From Paludibacter sp. 47-17 (lineage in GTDB: Bacteria; Bacteroidota; Bacteroidia; Bacteroidales; Paludibacteraceae), in the NCBI GenBank assembly GCA_001898935.1, contig MKVT01000013.1:341913-405912 (forward strand): a stretch of DNA of 64,000 bases, in the 5' to 3' direction. The notes beneath the pieces were generated by a model. It was not told the origin of the DNA. It worked only from the letters and a program-made list of their open reading frames with translations, and searched no databases. Made by a program: the position numbers and the translations under genes. Of the stretch, positions 51,360 to 60,381 are shown one piece after another. The stretch's first letter is position 1; every line of letters starts with the position of its first letter.

Positions 51360-51785
51360 ATGAAAGCAGAAAAGAAAAATCCTAAAGGCGGTCGTAAACC
51401 CAAGACCGACCCGTGCAGCCATCGGTATGCGTTCAACCTGAACGATGCCGACAACGCGCAGTTCCTGTCCCTGTTCGATGCGTCGGGGATGAAAAACAAG
51501 GCGCACTTTATCACCGCTTGCATCTTTGACAAGCCCGTTTCGGTCGTTAAAATCGACAAGGCGGCGATGGATTACTACATGCGGTTGACAACTTTTCATT
51601 CGCAGTTCCGCGCCATTGGTGTAAACTATAATCAGATTACGAAGGCAATCAAAACCACTTTTACCGAGAAAAAAGCCCTTGCGTTTCTCTTTAAACTGGA
51701 AAAAGCAACGATGGAATTGGTCGCCATCAACAAGCAAATTGTGCAACTCACGGAAGAATTTGAAAAGAAATGGTTGCAAAAATGA
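51360..51785 (+). CDS. mobA: mobilisation protein MobA (relaxosome accessory)
   Basis: A 141-residue protein with a basic start (KNPKGGRKPKTDPCSHRYAF), then NLNDADNAQFLSLFDASGM, and a MobC-like region (FHSQFRAIGVNYNQITKAI) followed by a helical tail. It is a ribbon-helix-helix-type DNA-binding protein that loads the relaxase at oriT, as the MobA of Bacteroidales ICEs. It overlaps the relaxase gene by 16 bp. Confidence 0.88.
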   Translation: MKAEKKNPKGGRKPKTDPCSHRYAFNLNDADNAQFLSLFDASGMKNKAHFITACIFDKPVSVVKIDKAAMDYYMRLTTFHSQFRAIGVNYNQITKAIKTTFTEKKALAFLFKLEKATMELVAINKQIVQLTEEFEKKWLQK

Positions 51786-52996
51786 GTTCGAGCAATACGC
51801 TTTACGGTGCGCTTTCGTACAACCAAACCAAGGTGGACGATGACCATGCGAAGGTACTTTTGACCAATCGAATGATTGAACCGAAGGACGGCGTGTATGA
51901 TATTCTTGTGTGTATGCGCTCGTTCGAGCCGTACTTATTGGCAAATAATAAGACGGAAAAACCCGTGTTGCACGTGTCCATTAATCCCGACCCGAAAGAC
52001 AAATTGAGTGACGAGCAGTTATCCGACATTGCTCAAAAATACATGGACAAAATGGATTACGGCGACCAACCGTTTATCGTGTATAAGCACGAGGACATCG
52101 AGCGGCAACACATTCATGTGGTTTCGTTGCGGGTGGATGAAACAGGAAAGAAGATTAACGATAAGTTTGAGCATCGGCGTTCGATGGATGCCTGCCGTGA
52201 GTTGGAACAGCAGTACGGTTTACATCCTGCGGATAAAAAGTTGCGGCAGGAAGGCGCACCATTAAAAGCCGTCAACTACGGCGACGGCGATGTAAAACGG
52301 CAAATTGGCAATGTTGTCCGTCCCGCTTCACAATCCTACCATTTTCAGAGTTTAAAGGAATACAAGGCGTTGCTTGCTTTCTACCATATTAATATGGAAG
52401 AGGTGCGAGGCGAAGCCAACGGCAAACCGTATCGCGGCTTGGTATATTCCGCCATGAATGACAAGCGCGAGAAAGTCGGACATCCGTTCAAATCTTCCTT
52501 ATTTGGAAAAACGGTTGGCGTGGATGCGTTGGAAAAACGGATTGAAAAATCTACGGAAATTATCAAGGACAAGGGGCTGAAAGAGCGAAGCAAGAAGGTA
52601 ATCGCTTCGGTCATGAAGTCCCATCCCGACCGTGCGGGCTTTGAAAAGGAATTGGCAAAGAACGGTATCGGCGTTCTGTTCCGCGAGAACGAGCAGGGAC
52701 GAATTTATGGTACAACGTTTATTGACCACGAGCAGAAAACCGTGTTTAATGGTTCGCGTTTGGGTAAAGAATTTTCGGCAAACATGTTCAATGATTTATT
52801 CAGCGGGAAGCAACAAGAGCCGAAGGAACAGCAGGACAAAGGGCAATCGTTCGAGCCGTTCGATAGGAAGCAAGAAGATGATTCGGTGGCAGGTGGGTTA
52901 TTCAGCCTGTTGACACCCGAAACAAATGGTACAGACTACCAAGAAGAAGCCTTTGCCCGACGGATGAAAAAGAAAAAGAGAACAAGAAAATTATAA
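51770..52996 (+). CDS. mobB: relaxase MobB
   Basis: A 408-residue MOB-type relaxase. The N-terminal domain begins MVAKMSSSNTLYGALSYNQ, with the metal-binding motif HEDIERQHIHVVSLRVD at residues about 107-123 (HxxxxxxHIH) and the segment KFEHRRSMDACRELEQQYG. The C-terminal 150 residues are charged and low in complexity. It nicks one strand at oriT and leads it into the recipient. The gene ends in a 6-bp overlap with the convergent acetyltransferase gene. Confidence 0.9.
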   Translation: MVAKMSSSNTLYGALSYNQTKVDDDHAKVLLTNRMIEPKDGVYDILVCMRSFEPYLLANNKTEKPVLHVSINPDPKDKLSDEQLSDIAQKYMDKMDYGDQPFIVYKHEDIERQHIHVVSLRVDETGKKINDKFEHRRSMDACRELEQQYGLHPADKKLRQEGAPLKAVNYGDGDVKRQIGNVVRPASQSYHFQSLKEYKALLAFYHINMEEVRGEANGKPYRGLVYSAMNDKREKVGHPFKSSLFGKTVGVDALEKRIEKSTEIIKDKGLKERSKKVIASVMKSHPDRAGFEKELAKNGIGVLFRENEQGRIYGTTFIDHEQKTVFNGSRLGKEFSANMFNDLFSGKQQEPKEQQDKGQSFEPFDRKQEDDSVAGGLFSLLTPETNGTDYQEEAFARRMKKKKRTRKL

Positions 52997-53467
52997 ATAC
53001 AAAATGAGTGTGCTATTATCAGGTATATCATCAACAGGTTTAAATCCCGTGCGCAAATACAGGTTTCGCGCAGAATTTCCCATTTCGACGCTTAGGCTAA
53101 TAGCAGGAATGGATAATGATTTCGCTTTGTTTATGGCTGTTTTTATAAGTTCTGTCCCTATTCCCAAACCACGATGGTTTGGTAACATGCAGATACTTAG
53201 TTCGGGAATATTTTCGGCAATAAATCCATATCCGGGATTATCCGAGGGGAAGTATTTCAACCATACAACCCCAAAAGGTTTTCCATGCCTTTCGGCGACA
53301 AAACCGAAGTCAGAATTTTCTAACCAAGTATTGAAATAATGGGCAAAATGCGGATTTTCGTCTATCTCTTTTCGAGAAAAACGATTCCCGTTCCAATTCA
53401 GGTTGTAATAAGTCGCATCCCTCAATAGTTCGCTGTCGGATGATTTTAACGGCCTTATAATAAGCAT
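52991..53467 (-). CDS. GNAT-family N-acetyltransferase between mobB and mobC
   Basis: A 158-residue acetyltransferase: N-terminal MLIIRPLKSSDSELLRDAT, beta4 segment PELSICMLPNHRGLGIGTELI with the acetyl-CoA loop (RGLGIG) near residue 100, and ISLSVEMGNSARNLYLRTGF with the typical GNAT end (N..A..LY...GF). Substrate unknown. It opposes its neighbours and splits the mobB-mobC pair, which are adjacent in CTnDOT-like elements, so it is an acquired passenger. An antibiotic or a metabolite could be acetylated; no subfamily-specific feature was seen. Confidence 0.85.
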   Translation of the reverse strand: MLIIRPLKSSDSELLRDATYYNLNWNGNRFSRKEIDENPHFAHYFNTWLENSDFGFVAERHGKPFGVVWLKYFPSDNPGYGFIAENIPELSICMLPNHRGLGIGTELIKTAINKAKSLSIPAISLSVEMGNSARNLYLRTGFKPVDDIPDNSTLILYL

Positions 53468-53530
53468 TAATCAATTAAATTTTAAGCGAAAGCAAAGTTA
53501 CAAATATTAATCTCATAATACATTAAAGTT

Positions 53531-55540
53531 ATGCAAAACGAAGACGATTTAAGAGGATTGGCGAAAGTCATGGAATTTATGCGGGCAATCAGCATATTGT
53601 TCGTAGTAATCAACATTTATTGGTTCTGCTACCAAGCCATCAAGGATTGGGGTATCAATATCGGCGTGGTCGATAAAATCCTAATGAATTTTCAAAACAC
53701 GGCGGGGCTGTTTTCATCCATCCTTTGGACGAAAATATTTGCCGTAGTATTCGTTGCCCTGTCCTGTTTAGGAACTAAGGGTGTGAAGGAAGAAAAAATC
53801 ACATGGGCGAAGATTTACACTTTCCTGACCTTCGGGTTTATATTTTTCTTCCTGAATTGGTGGTTACTGTATCTGCCGTTACCGTTGGTATTCAACACAG
53901 CATTGTATATTCTGACAATGACTATCGGCTACATTTTACTGTTGGTTGCCGGACTATGGATGTCGCGCCTATTGAAAAATAATATGATGGACGACGTGTT
54001 CAACCTCGAAAACGAATCGTTCATGCAGGAAACACGCCTGATGGAAAACGAGTATTCCATCAATCTGCCGACACGATTTTTCTATCAAAAGAAGTGGAAC
54101 AACGGTTGGATAAATGTGGTCAATCCGTTCCGCGCATCCATTGTGTTGGGTACACCGGGTTCGGGAAAGTCCTACGCCGTGGTTAACAACTACATCAAAC
54201 AGCATATCCGCAAAGGATTTTCGATGTACATCTACGATTACAAGTTCGACGATTTGTCAGTGATTGCCTACAATACCTTGCTGAACAATCTTGATAAGTA
54301 TGAGGTTCCGCCCAAGTTCTATGTAATAAACTTCGACAATCCGCGCAAAAGCCACCGGTGCAACCCGATTAATCCTGCATTTATGACGGATATCAGTGAT
54401 GCTTACGAGAGTGCCTACACGATAATGCTCAATTTGAACCGCACATGGATACAGAAGCAAGGCGATTTTTTTGTGGAATCGCCGATTATCCTGCTTGCAG
54501 CCATAATTTGGTATCTCAAAATTTACCAAGACGGTAAATACTGCACGTTTCCGCACGCTATCGAGTTGTTGAACCGCCGCTATGCCGATATTTTCCCGAT
54601 TCTGACTTCGTATCCCGCTTTGGAAAACTACCTTTCACCATTCATGGACGCATGGGAAAGCAATGCGCAAGACCAGTTGCAGGGGCAAATTGCCAGTGCT
54701 AAAATTCCACTTTCGAGAATGATAAGTCCGCAACTGTATTGGGTGATGACGGGCGATGATTTTACCTTGGACATCAACAACCCAAACGAACCCAAGATAT
54801 TGTGCGTTGGTAACAATCCCGACCGTCAGAATATTTATTCCGCCGCTTTGGGCTTGTACAACAGCCGTATTGTAAAGTTGATAAACAAGAAGGGACAACT
54901 GAAATCATCGGTTATCATTGACGAGTTACCAACGATTTACTTCCGTGGCTTGGATAACCTGATTGCCACAGCACGAAGTAACAAAGTCGCTGTTTGCTTA
55001 GGCTTTCAGGATTACAGCCAGTTAATCCGCGATTACGGGGACAAGGAAAGCAAGGTGATTCAAAATACGGTGGGCAATATTTTCAGCGGTCAGGTTGTGG
55101 GCGAAACGGCTAAAACCTTGTCAGACCGTTTCGGGAAAGTGCTGCAAAAACGACAGTCAATGACGATTAACCGTAATGACAAATCAACCAGTATCAGCAC
55201 ACAGTTGGACAGCCTTATTCCTGCCAGTAAAATCAGTAACCTCACGCAAGGGATGTTTGTCGGCGCGGTGTCCGACAACTTTGACGAGCGCATCGACCAA
55301 AAGATTTTCCATGCCGAAATAGTGGTGGACAATGCGGCGGTTGCAGCGGAGACGAAGGTGTACAAGAAGATACCTGAAATTGTGGACTTCACGGATGCTG
55401 AGGGTAACGATACCATGCAGGCGGAAATCCAACAGAACTACGAGCAGGTAAAAAAGGATGTGATTCAGATTGTGAAGGAGGAGTTGGAAAGGATTGAGAA
55501 TGATCCAGAATTGAGGAAGTTGTTGAAGAAGGGGGGATAG
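53531..55540 (+). CDS. mobC: coupling protein MobC (VirD4/TraG-type)
   Basis: A 669-residue type IV coupling protein. Three or four N-terminal membrane helices (ISILFVVINIYWFCYQAIK; FFFLNWWLLYLPLPLVFN; IGYILLLVAGLWMSRLL) precede the ATPase domain, with Walker A VLGTPGSGKSYAVVNNY near residue 206 and Walker B SSVIIDELPTIYFRGLDNL near 457, and ACLGFQDYSQLIRDYG-type signals. It passes the relaxase-DNA complex to the secretion channel. Known as MobC in Bacteroidales ICEs, not to be confused with the small MobC of RSF1010. Confidence 0.92.
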   Translation: MQNEDDLRGLAKVMEFMRAISILFVVINIYWFCYQAIKDWGINIGVVDKILMNFQNTAGLFSSILWTKIFAVVFVALSCLGTKGVKEEKITWAKIYTFLTFGFIFFFLNWWLLYLPLPLVFNTALYILTMTIGYILLLVAGLWMSRLLKNNMMDDVFNLENESFMQETRLMENEYSINLPTRFFYQKKWNNGWINVVNPFRASIVLGTPGSGKSYAVVNNYIKQHIRKGFSMYIYDYKFDDLSVIAYNTLLNNLDKYEVPPKFYVINFDNPRKSHRCNPINPAFMTDISDAYESAYTIMLNLNRTWIQKQGDFFVESPIILLAAIIWYLKIYQDGKYCTFPHAIELLNRRYADIFPILTSYPALENYLSPFMDAWESNAQDQLQGQIASAKIPLSRMISPQLYWVMTGDDFTLDINNPNEPKILCVGNNPDRQNIYSAALGLYNSRIVKLINKKGQLKSSVIIDELPTIYFRGLDNLIATARSNKVAVCLGFQDYSQLIRDYGDKESKVIQNTVGNIFSGQVVGETAKTLSDRFGKVLQKRQSMTINRNDKSTSISTQLDSLIPASKISNLTQGMFVGAVSDNFDERIDQKIFHAEIVVDNAAVAAETKVYKKIPEIVDFTDAEGNDTMQAEIQQNYEQVKKDVIQIVKEELERIENDPELRKLLKKGG

Positions 55541-55604
55541 ACTTAATAACCATCTGTACATCAAGAACAAATGACCCAATGGGAGTTCTTTACCATCATT
55601 ATCC

Positions 55605-55657
55605 GGAATTAAAATTACGATTATTTTAGTTTGCATTACGGTATTTGGAATTAAAAT
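55605..55657. repeat. direct repeat GGAATTAAAAT, 42 bp apart
   Basis: GGAATTAAAAT followed by AAC or TAC at 55605-55615 and 55647-55657, four helical turns apart, upstream of the IetA promoter. It could be an operator, for example for the C-terminal helix-turn-helix of IetA. Confidence 0.35.
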
Positions 55658-55687
55658 AACAGTTAGCGTGAAATTTATTACGATATA

Positions 55688-55719
55688 TTTGTTTTGTATT
55701 TTAAAAACTCATATCTTTG
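55688..55719 (+). promoter_or_regulatory. Bacteroidota-type promoter of the IetAS-like pair
   Basis: TTTG at 55688-55691, 20 bases, TATCTTTG at 55712-55719. Transcription should start near 55725; the ATG of the ATPase gene is at 55741. Confidence 0.65.
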
Positions 55720-55740
55720 CATCGAATAAAAATTCCAAGA

Positions 55741-56844
55741 ATGACTTTTATGTATACTGAAATATTAAGAATTATAGAAGGTGGTTTGGCTAAGGACACG
55801 AAAAAGGTCTTTAATTACTCTAAATTGCTTGCAGAAAAGATTGAAAAAGATGGTGACAGCAAAATGTCCAAGATGATTCTTAAAGCAATCGAGAGTAGAA
55901 CCGCAACCACTGTGACGATGGATGAATTGCTGACAACGCCGGTTGACCAAGAAAGTCGGTTGAGTATTGTTGATGTGGCTGTTCCATCAAAAGATGATAC
56001 GCCCATAGTTTTACCTAAGTTAATCGACAGTAAAATCGCCGATTTCATTAACGTAGTCAAACATCAAAGTCAACTGATACAAAGGGGTGTGGAAACTTCT
56101 AATTCCTTGCTCTTATATGGTAATCCGGGTTGTGGAAAAACAACTATTGCCAAGTATATATCGGAACAAACAGGGTTGCCTTTAGTTATTGCAAGGTTTG
56201 ATGCAATCGTTTCTTCTCTGTTAGGTAATACGGCAAAAAACATACGAAAAATATTTGATTTTGCTGATAATAAGCCATGCATATTGTTTTTAGATGAATT
56301 TGATGCTATTGCAAAAGCAAGAGATGACCAGTATGAGTTGGGTGAACTAAAACGAGTAATTAATAGTCTTTTGCAAAATATAGACTCATTTGCAAGGCAA
56401 AATATCCTTATCGCGGCAACAAATCATCCCGAATTATTAGACAAAGCAATTTGGAGAAGGTTCAACACTGTAATTGAGATTGGATTACCACAGGAAGATG
56501 AGATTGTGAAACTGATAAAAACATTTACAAGCGATTTTGATACAGAATTTAATGGTGACGAGAAAAGGCTCGATAAATTAGCAAAGTTGTTTGCTGAAAA
56601 ATCACCCTCGGACATAAAAACCATAATCAATAATGCAAAAGCCCAAACAGTCATTAGTGACAGGGGTGAATTGCAGTACGAAGATGTTCTTATTGAATTA
56701 TTTGAGTTCAATCGTCATGGCAATCTTACCATTGAAAAACTAGTGGAATTTTTAAACGAAAATGGTGTTCCTCAAAACACCATTGCCGAACGGATGAATG
56801 TTTCCATTAGGCAAATACGGAATTATTTAAATAAACAATCATAG
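55741..56844 (+). CDS. AAA ATPase of an IetAS-like system
   Basis: A 367-residue AAA ATPase: helical N-terminus, Walker A LLYGNPGCGKTTIAKY near residue 122, Walker B PCILFLDEFDAIAKARDD near 180, sensor-1 NILIAATNHPELLDKAIW and arginine finger region RRFNTVIEIGLP. The last 40 residues are a helix-turn-helix (EFLNENGVPQNTIAERMNV, then SIRQIRNYLNK). IetA-type ATPases occur with a subtilisin-like protease; the pair was reported as a plasmid-stability locus in Agrobacterium and later as phage defence. It lies 2 bp before the protease gene, under its own promoter. Confidence 0.85.
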   Translation: MTFMYTEILRIIEGGLAKDTKKVFNYSKLLAEKIEKDGDSKMSKMILKAIESRTATTVTMDELLTTPVDQESRLSIVDVAVPSKDDTPIVLPKLIDSKIADFINVVKHQSQLIQRGVETSNSLLLYGNPGCGKTTIAKYISEQTGLPLVIARFDAIVSSLLGNTAKNIRKIFDFADNKPCILFLDEFDAIAKARDDQYELGELKRVINSLLQNIDSFARQNILIAATNHPELLDKAIWRRFNTVIEIGLPQEDEIVKLIKTFTSDFDTEFNGDEKRLDKLAKLFAEKSPSDIKTIINNAKAQTVISDRGELQYEDVLIELFEFNRHGNLTIEKLVEFLNENGVPQNTIAERMNVSIRQIRNYLNKQS

Positions 56845-56846
56845 TT

Positions 56847-59207
56847 ATGGCAGAAAAAAATCTTCCGATAAAGTTCTTTCAAAAAAGACAGAAAGATGAA
56901 CGAAATACAGAAGGCGGTGGGGGAAATCTTCCTAAGTGGGTAAATGTTCAGAATGCACGCGAGAAATCAATATTTATCCGTCAAGCCTTAGGTGACTTAT
57001 CTGAATCACTCATAAAAAAAGTGGAGAGGAATAATTATATTCCATCAATAATAAAATTAAAATTAAATTCTAATGCTCTTGCGAAAACATATAGAAAAGA
57101 AATCGGGGCACTTTTCAATATTAGCAATAAATTGAATACAATTGGTATTAGTGGCGAAGATATTGTTTTAATTAAAATTGACAATGTAAATGATTTACAG
57201 ATAATTGCCGAAAAAATCGCTAATGCAGATAGCAAATTTCCAAGTAAATCAACAATAATAGGACTTTCTGCCGTAATTGGTATTGAGGAGTTTAAGCCAC
57301 AAATAAATATAGAACCAAGTGGAAATACAATTTATAAGGTAAAATTGTTTAATTACGGAGACACTTCTTTAAATATTGTTCTTGCCAAAGAATTTGAAAA
57401 GTACTGTAAAAAATACCAACTGGATTTCAGCGCTACTTCATACACGAGTGAATTAAATATCTATCGAATAAATGGCATGTCCACAGATGCATTTGAAGAT
57501 TTGAAAGATTTTGACGGTATTCAATTAGTAACAGAAATGCCAACCTACGATATTACTTTAGATGAACTTACCGAAGAAATTACCATCCCTGTCAAACAAC
57601 CCAAAGCAGGGGTTGATTACCCCATAGTTGGAGTATTGGACACTGGAATCGCAAACATTCCACATTTGCAACCATGGCTACACAACGAAAATATTACATA
57701 TTATCCCGATGAAGATGTGGACAAAAGCCACGGGACATTTGTTGCCGGAGTGTTACTATATGGAGATGAATTAGAAGGCAAAGAGTACACTGGCTTTGAA
57801 GGATGTAAGTTATTGGAAGCAATAGTAATGCCCAATACAAAAAAGCAACAAATAACGGAAGAAGAACTCATTCAACAAATAAGAGATGCGATTAGTCGTA
57901 ATAATGATGTTAAAGTGTGGAATTTGTCATTAGGAACAAGTCATGAAGCCGATATATCTGAGTTTTCTGATTTTGCAAAAGCATTAGATGAAATACAGGA
58001 GCAGAACAATGTCCTTATCTGTAAGTCTGCCGGAAATTGCACCAATTTTAAACTGAATGCACCTGTAAGCCGAATTGCTAAATCTGCCGACACTGTTCGT
58101 GGGCTTGTTGTTGGTTCACTAACTCACGATAAGAATGAAACGGACATTGCAGACAAACATAATCCATCCCCTTTTTCTCGAATAGGTCGAGGCCCTTCTC
58201 ATTTAATTAAACCTGATGTTGTTCATATTGGTGGTAATGCAGGACTTGATGCCTCAAATAACGTTATTCTAAATCCGGTAAAGTCATTTTCGCCTAACGG
58301 TCAAATCGCTAAGCAAGTTGGGACGAGTTTTTCAACACCTCGAATTGCAGCCATTACATCAGGACTTGATGCAATGTTAAATGAATCGTTTAATCCAACA
58401 CTACTAAAGGCATTAATCATACATTCTGCTAAATATCCGGAAGAAATGAAAATGCCAATTGCAGATAAAATAAGATACACAGGATTTGGCCTTCCATCCA
58501 ACTCTAAAGATATTCTATTTAATGAACCGAATGAAATAACTCTCATACTTCAAGACACATTGGAAAGAGGCAATTTTATTGAAATATTGGATTTCCCTTT
58601 CCCTCAAAGTATGATTGATGATGACGGTTATTTCTACGGAGAAATATCAGCGACTCTTGTTACAGACCCGATATTGGATGTTTCACAAGGGGCGGAATAC
58701 TGTCAATCAAATATTGAGGTTATGTTGGGAACCTATGATGAGAAAACAACAAGAGATACAACTAAGTCAAGGATAAAGAATCCTATAGGTGCTAAAGGTC
58801 GAAAAAACATTTTAGCGATGGATAATTATAGCACAAAAGCATCTAAAGATTTAGATACTCCATTTGCAACGGAAAGAATGCTTATTGCATATAGCGGTAA
58901 ATATCAACCAATAAAAAAGTGGAATGTGAGTCTCGATGAATTTAGAGATGCAAATAAAGAGAAATTTTTGCACTCTCCAAAACATTGGTATTTAAAGTTA
59001 GAAGGAGAATATCGCAGTGTTACTGAAGAGAAATGCGAAAAGGAAGATAGAATTCCCAGTCAAGAATTTTGTCTTGTTATTACCATTAAGGATACTAAGA
59101 AAAAAGGGAATATCTATAATGAAGTAACACAGTTGCTTGATAATTTTAGTTTTATCCATAGCAATGTGAAGATAAAAGAAGAAGTACGAATCAGATTAAA
59201 CGGATAA
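56847..59207 (+). CDS. subtilisin-like serine protease of an IetAS-like system
   Basis: A 786-residue S8-family protease with no signal peptide, so it is cytosolic. Catalytic Asp in VGVLDTGI near residue 264, His in KSHGTFVAGV near 294, and Ser in GTSFSTPRIAAI near 493, with the oxyanion-region Asn in KSAGNCTNF near 394. All catalytic residues are present. The first 240 residues hold a helical domain and the last 230 a jelly-roll-like domain. Family IetS proteases are thought to be kept inactive and released by the partner ATPase, harming infected cells. This is inference from family and the two-base gap to the ATPase gene. Confidence 0.85.
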   Translation: MAEKNLPIKFFQKRQKDERNTEGGGGNLPKWVNVQNAREKSIFIRQALGDLSESLIKKVERNNYIPSIIKLKLNSNALAKTYRKEIGALFNISNKLNTIGISGEDIVLIKIDNVNDLQIIAEKIANADSKFPSKSTIIGLSAVIGIEEFKPQINIEPSGNTIYKVKLFNYGDTSLNIVLAKEFEKYCKKYQLDFSATSYTSELNIYRINGMSTDAFEDLKDFDGIQLVTEMPTYDITLDELTEEITIPVKQPKAGVDYPIVGVLDTGIANIPHLQPWLHNENITYYPDEDVDKSHGTFVAGVLLYGDELEGKEYTGFEGCKLLEAIVMPNTKKQQITEEELIQQIRDAISRNNDVKVWNLSLGTSHEADISEFSDFAKALDEIQEQNNVLICKSAGNCTNFKLNAPVSRIAKSADTVRGLVVGSLTHDKNETDIADKHNPSPFSRIGRGPSHLIKPDVVHIGGNAGLDASNNVILNPVKSFSPNGQIAKQVGTSFSTPRIAAITSGLDAMLNESFNPTLLKALIIHSAKYPEEMKMPIADKIRYTGFGLPSNSKDILFNEPNEITLILQDTLERGNFIEILDFPFPQSMIDDDGYFYGEISATLVTDPILDVSQGAEYCQSNIEVMLGTYDEKTTRDTTKSRIKNPIGAKGRKNILAMDNYSTKASKDLDTPFATERMLIAYSGKYQPIKKWNVSLDEFRDANKEKFLHSPKHWYLKLEGEYRSVTEEKCEKEDRIPSQEFCLVITIKDTKKKGNIYNEVTQLLDNFSFIHSNVKIKEEVRIRLNG

Positions 59208-59229
59208 GATTACCAAAGAAACAAAAAAT

Positions 59230-59261
59230 AATGCCTCGGAAGCGGTAACTTCTAAGGCATT
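59230..59261 (+). terminator. terminator of the protease gene
   Basis: AATGCCTcGGAAG pairs with CTTCTaAGGCATT, one mismatch and one G-U pair, followed by TTATTT, 22 bp past the protease stop. The space 59262-59478 shows nothing further. Confidence 0.6.
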
Positions 59262-59478
59262 TATTTGGAATGTATTAAAACTGTAGGAGTTTAACGGGGC
59301 TGGTAACCCTTTGGCATTCCATGTTTATTGAAATTGTTCCCAACAAGGCTGCAAAGGTAAAAGTTTATTTTTACTTCACAAGCATTTCGCTCTATTTCAG
59401 TAAATTCTATCCTACCGGATGTAAGTCCTAACGCCGTGATGTATAAGGGCATTAGTTTTAAATCATAATTAAAATGAA

Positions 59479-59739
59479 ATGCAATTTGAAGGAGTTGTAC
59501 TTAAAGAGCAAGGGGTAACCTTTGCAATCGTAATCGTTAAGCCACATGTGCTTAACAGTTCAATAGAGTGTGAAAATGCAAGGCGTAGTTTTACCCCCGC
59601 TTTTCCGGGCGTACCAATCATTTTGATGGCACAAGATTCAAGAGGCGTGCCAACTTATCAAGGAAGACCTGATATTGTCAGATTCCTTGCAAAAGTTCCC
59701 ACTTCAAGAATCCCGTGGAAAAGGTATAATTATGCGTAG
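59479..59739 (+). CDS. small conserved protein before the ubiquitin-like operon, 86 residues
   Basis: An 86-residue protein with a beta-rich start (MQFEGVVLKEQGVTFAIVI) and a proline-rich end (RSFTPAFPGVPIILMAQDS, then GRPDIVRFLAKVPTSRIPW). Its even pattern of strands and helix looks like a small folded protein. The opening EQGVTFAIVIVK is familiar to me only from unnamed Bacteroidota proteins, which seem to occur with the 56-residue protein below. It is separated from the Ubl operon by a terminator, so co-expression is not certain. Confidence 0.6.
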   Translation: MQFEGVVLKEQGVTFAIVIVKPHVLNSSIECENARRSFTPAFPGVPIILMAQDSRGVPTYQGRPDIVRFLAKVPTSRIPWKRYNYA

Positions 59740-59770
59740 TTAATGTTGAATTATCTAAAATGCTTTTATT

Positions 59771-59941
59771 ATGGCAAGAAATGGTAAAGTCGGTGATGGA
59801 CACCGCAATGGTGCAGTCAAGCAAAGAGAACAAGTTTTTAACCCTAAAATAGAGAAATGGGTTAAGCGTGGCCCAGATGGTAGATTTATGGATGTAAAAG
59901 ATGACGGTACACCATTCAAGGGAGTAAGAAAAGAAAAATAA
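59771..59941 (+). CDS. 56-residue basic protein paired with the previous gene
   Basis: A 56-residue lysine/arginine-rich protein reading MARNGKVGDGHRNGAVKQR at the start and KRGPDGRFMDVKDDGTPFK near the end. Repeated Gly-Arg/Lys and GDG motifs and no hydrophobic core suggest nucleic-acid binding or a disordered chain. It is 31 bp after the 86-residue gene and followed by a terminator at 59956, so the two form one small operon. Confidence 0.6.
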   Translation: MARNGKVGDGHRNGAVKQREQVFNPKIEKWVKRGPDGRFMDVKDDGTPFKGVRKEK

Positions 59942-59955
59942 AATTACTCTTTAAG

Positions 59956-59989
59956 AGCAGGATTGCCAATCTGCGTTGCCAATCCTGCT
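59956..59989 (+). terminator. terminator between the small pair and the Ubl operon
   Basis: AGCAGGATTG and its exact complement CAATCCTGCT with a 14-base loop, then TTTCTT. It lies 14 bp past the 56-residue gene. Confidence 0.65.
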
Positions 59990-60140
59990 TTCTTATCAAA
60001 ATTGATGGAGTAAGAAGGGAACGTTGTTTTAAATATTTACAAATCTAATAAAACAGTTCAAATAGCTGTCATTGTGGCAGTAAAATATTGCTGGACTAAA
60101 ATTTGCGTAGCAATAATTAATTTAAATTAAATTTAAAAAC

Positions 60141-60380
60141 ATGGCAAAAGAAATGAATTTTAAAATTATGGTTGACCAGAAACCATTTGATGTAGAGAAC
60201 CAGGTTATCACAGGTTTGGAAATCAAAAAACTGGTAAATGCGCCTTCAAATTATGGAGTTTGGTTGAAAGTTAATGGTCCAAATCCGGACAAAGAGATTG
60301 CGGATAATGAGCAGGTTGATTTAAGTCAACCAGGCAGAGAACAGTTTTTCACTGGTGCAAAATCTACAACTGAGGGATAA
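60141..60380 (+). CDS. ubiquitin-like protein (single multiubiquitin-type domain)
   Basis: A 79-residue beta-grasp protein: KEMNFKIMVDQKPFDVENQ, then VITGLEIKKLVNAPSNYGV and WLKVNGPNPDKEIADNEQV, with the tail REQFFTGAKSTTEG. The order of strands, helix and tail is that of multiubiquitin-type domains, here as one copy. It ends in Gly79 with no residues after it, so it is ready for activation without processing. It is the first gene of a four-gene operon with an E2, a JAB-E1 fusion and a DUF6527 protein. The C-terminal Gly should be adenylated by the E1 and passed to the E2. Confidence 0.85.
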   Translation: MAKEMNFKIMVDQKPFDVENQVITGLEIKKLVNAPSNYGVWLKVNGPNPDKEIADNEQVDLSQPGREQFFTGAKSTTEG

Positions 60381-60381
60381 G

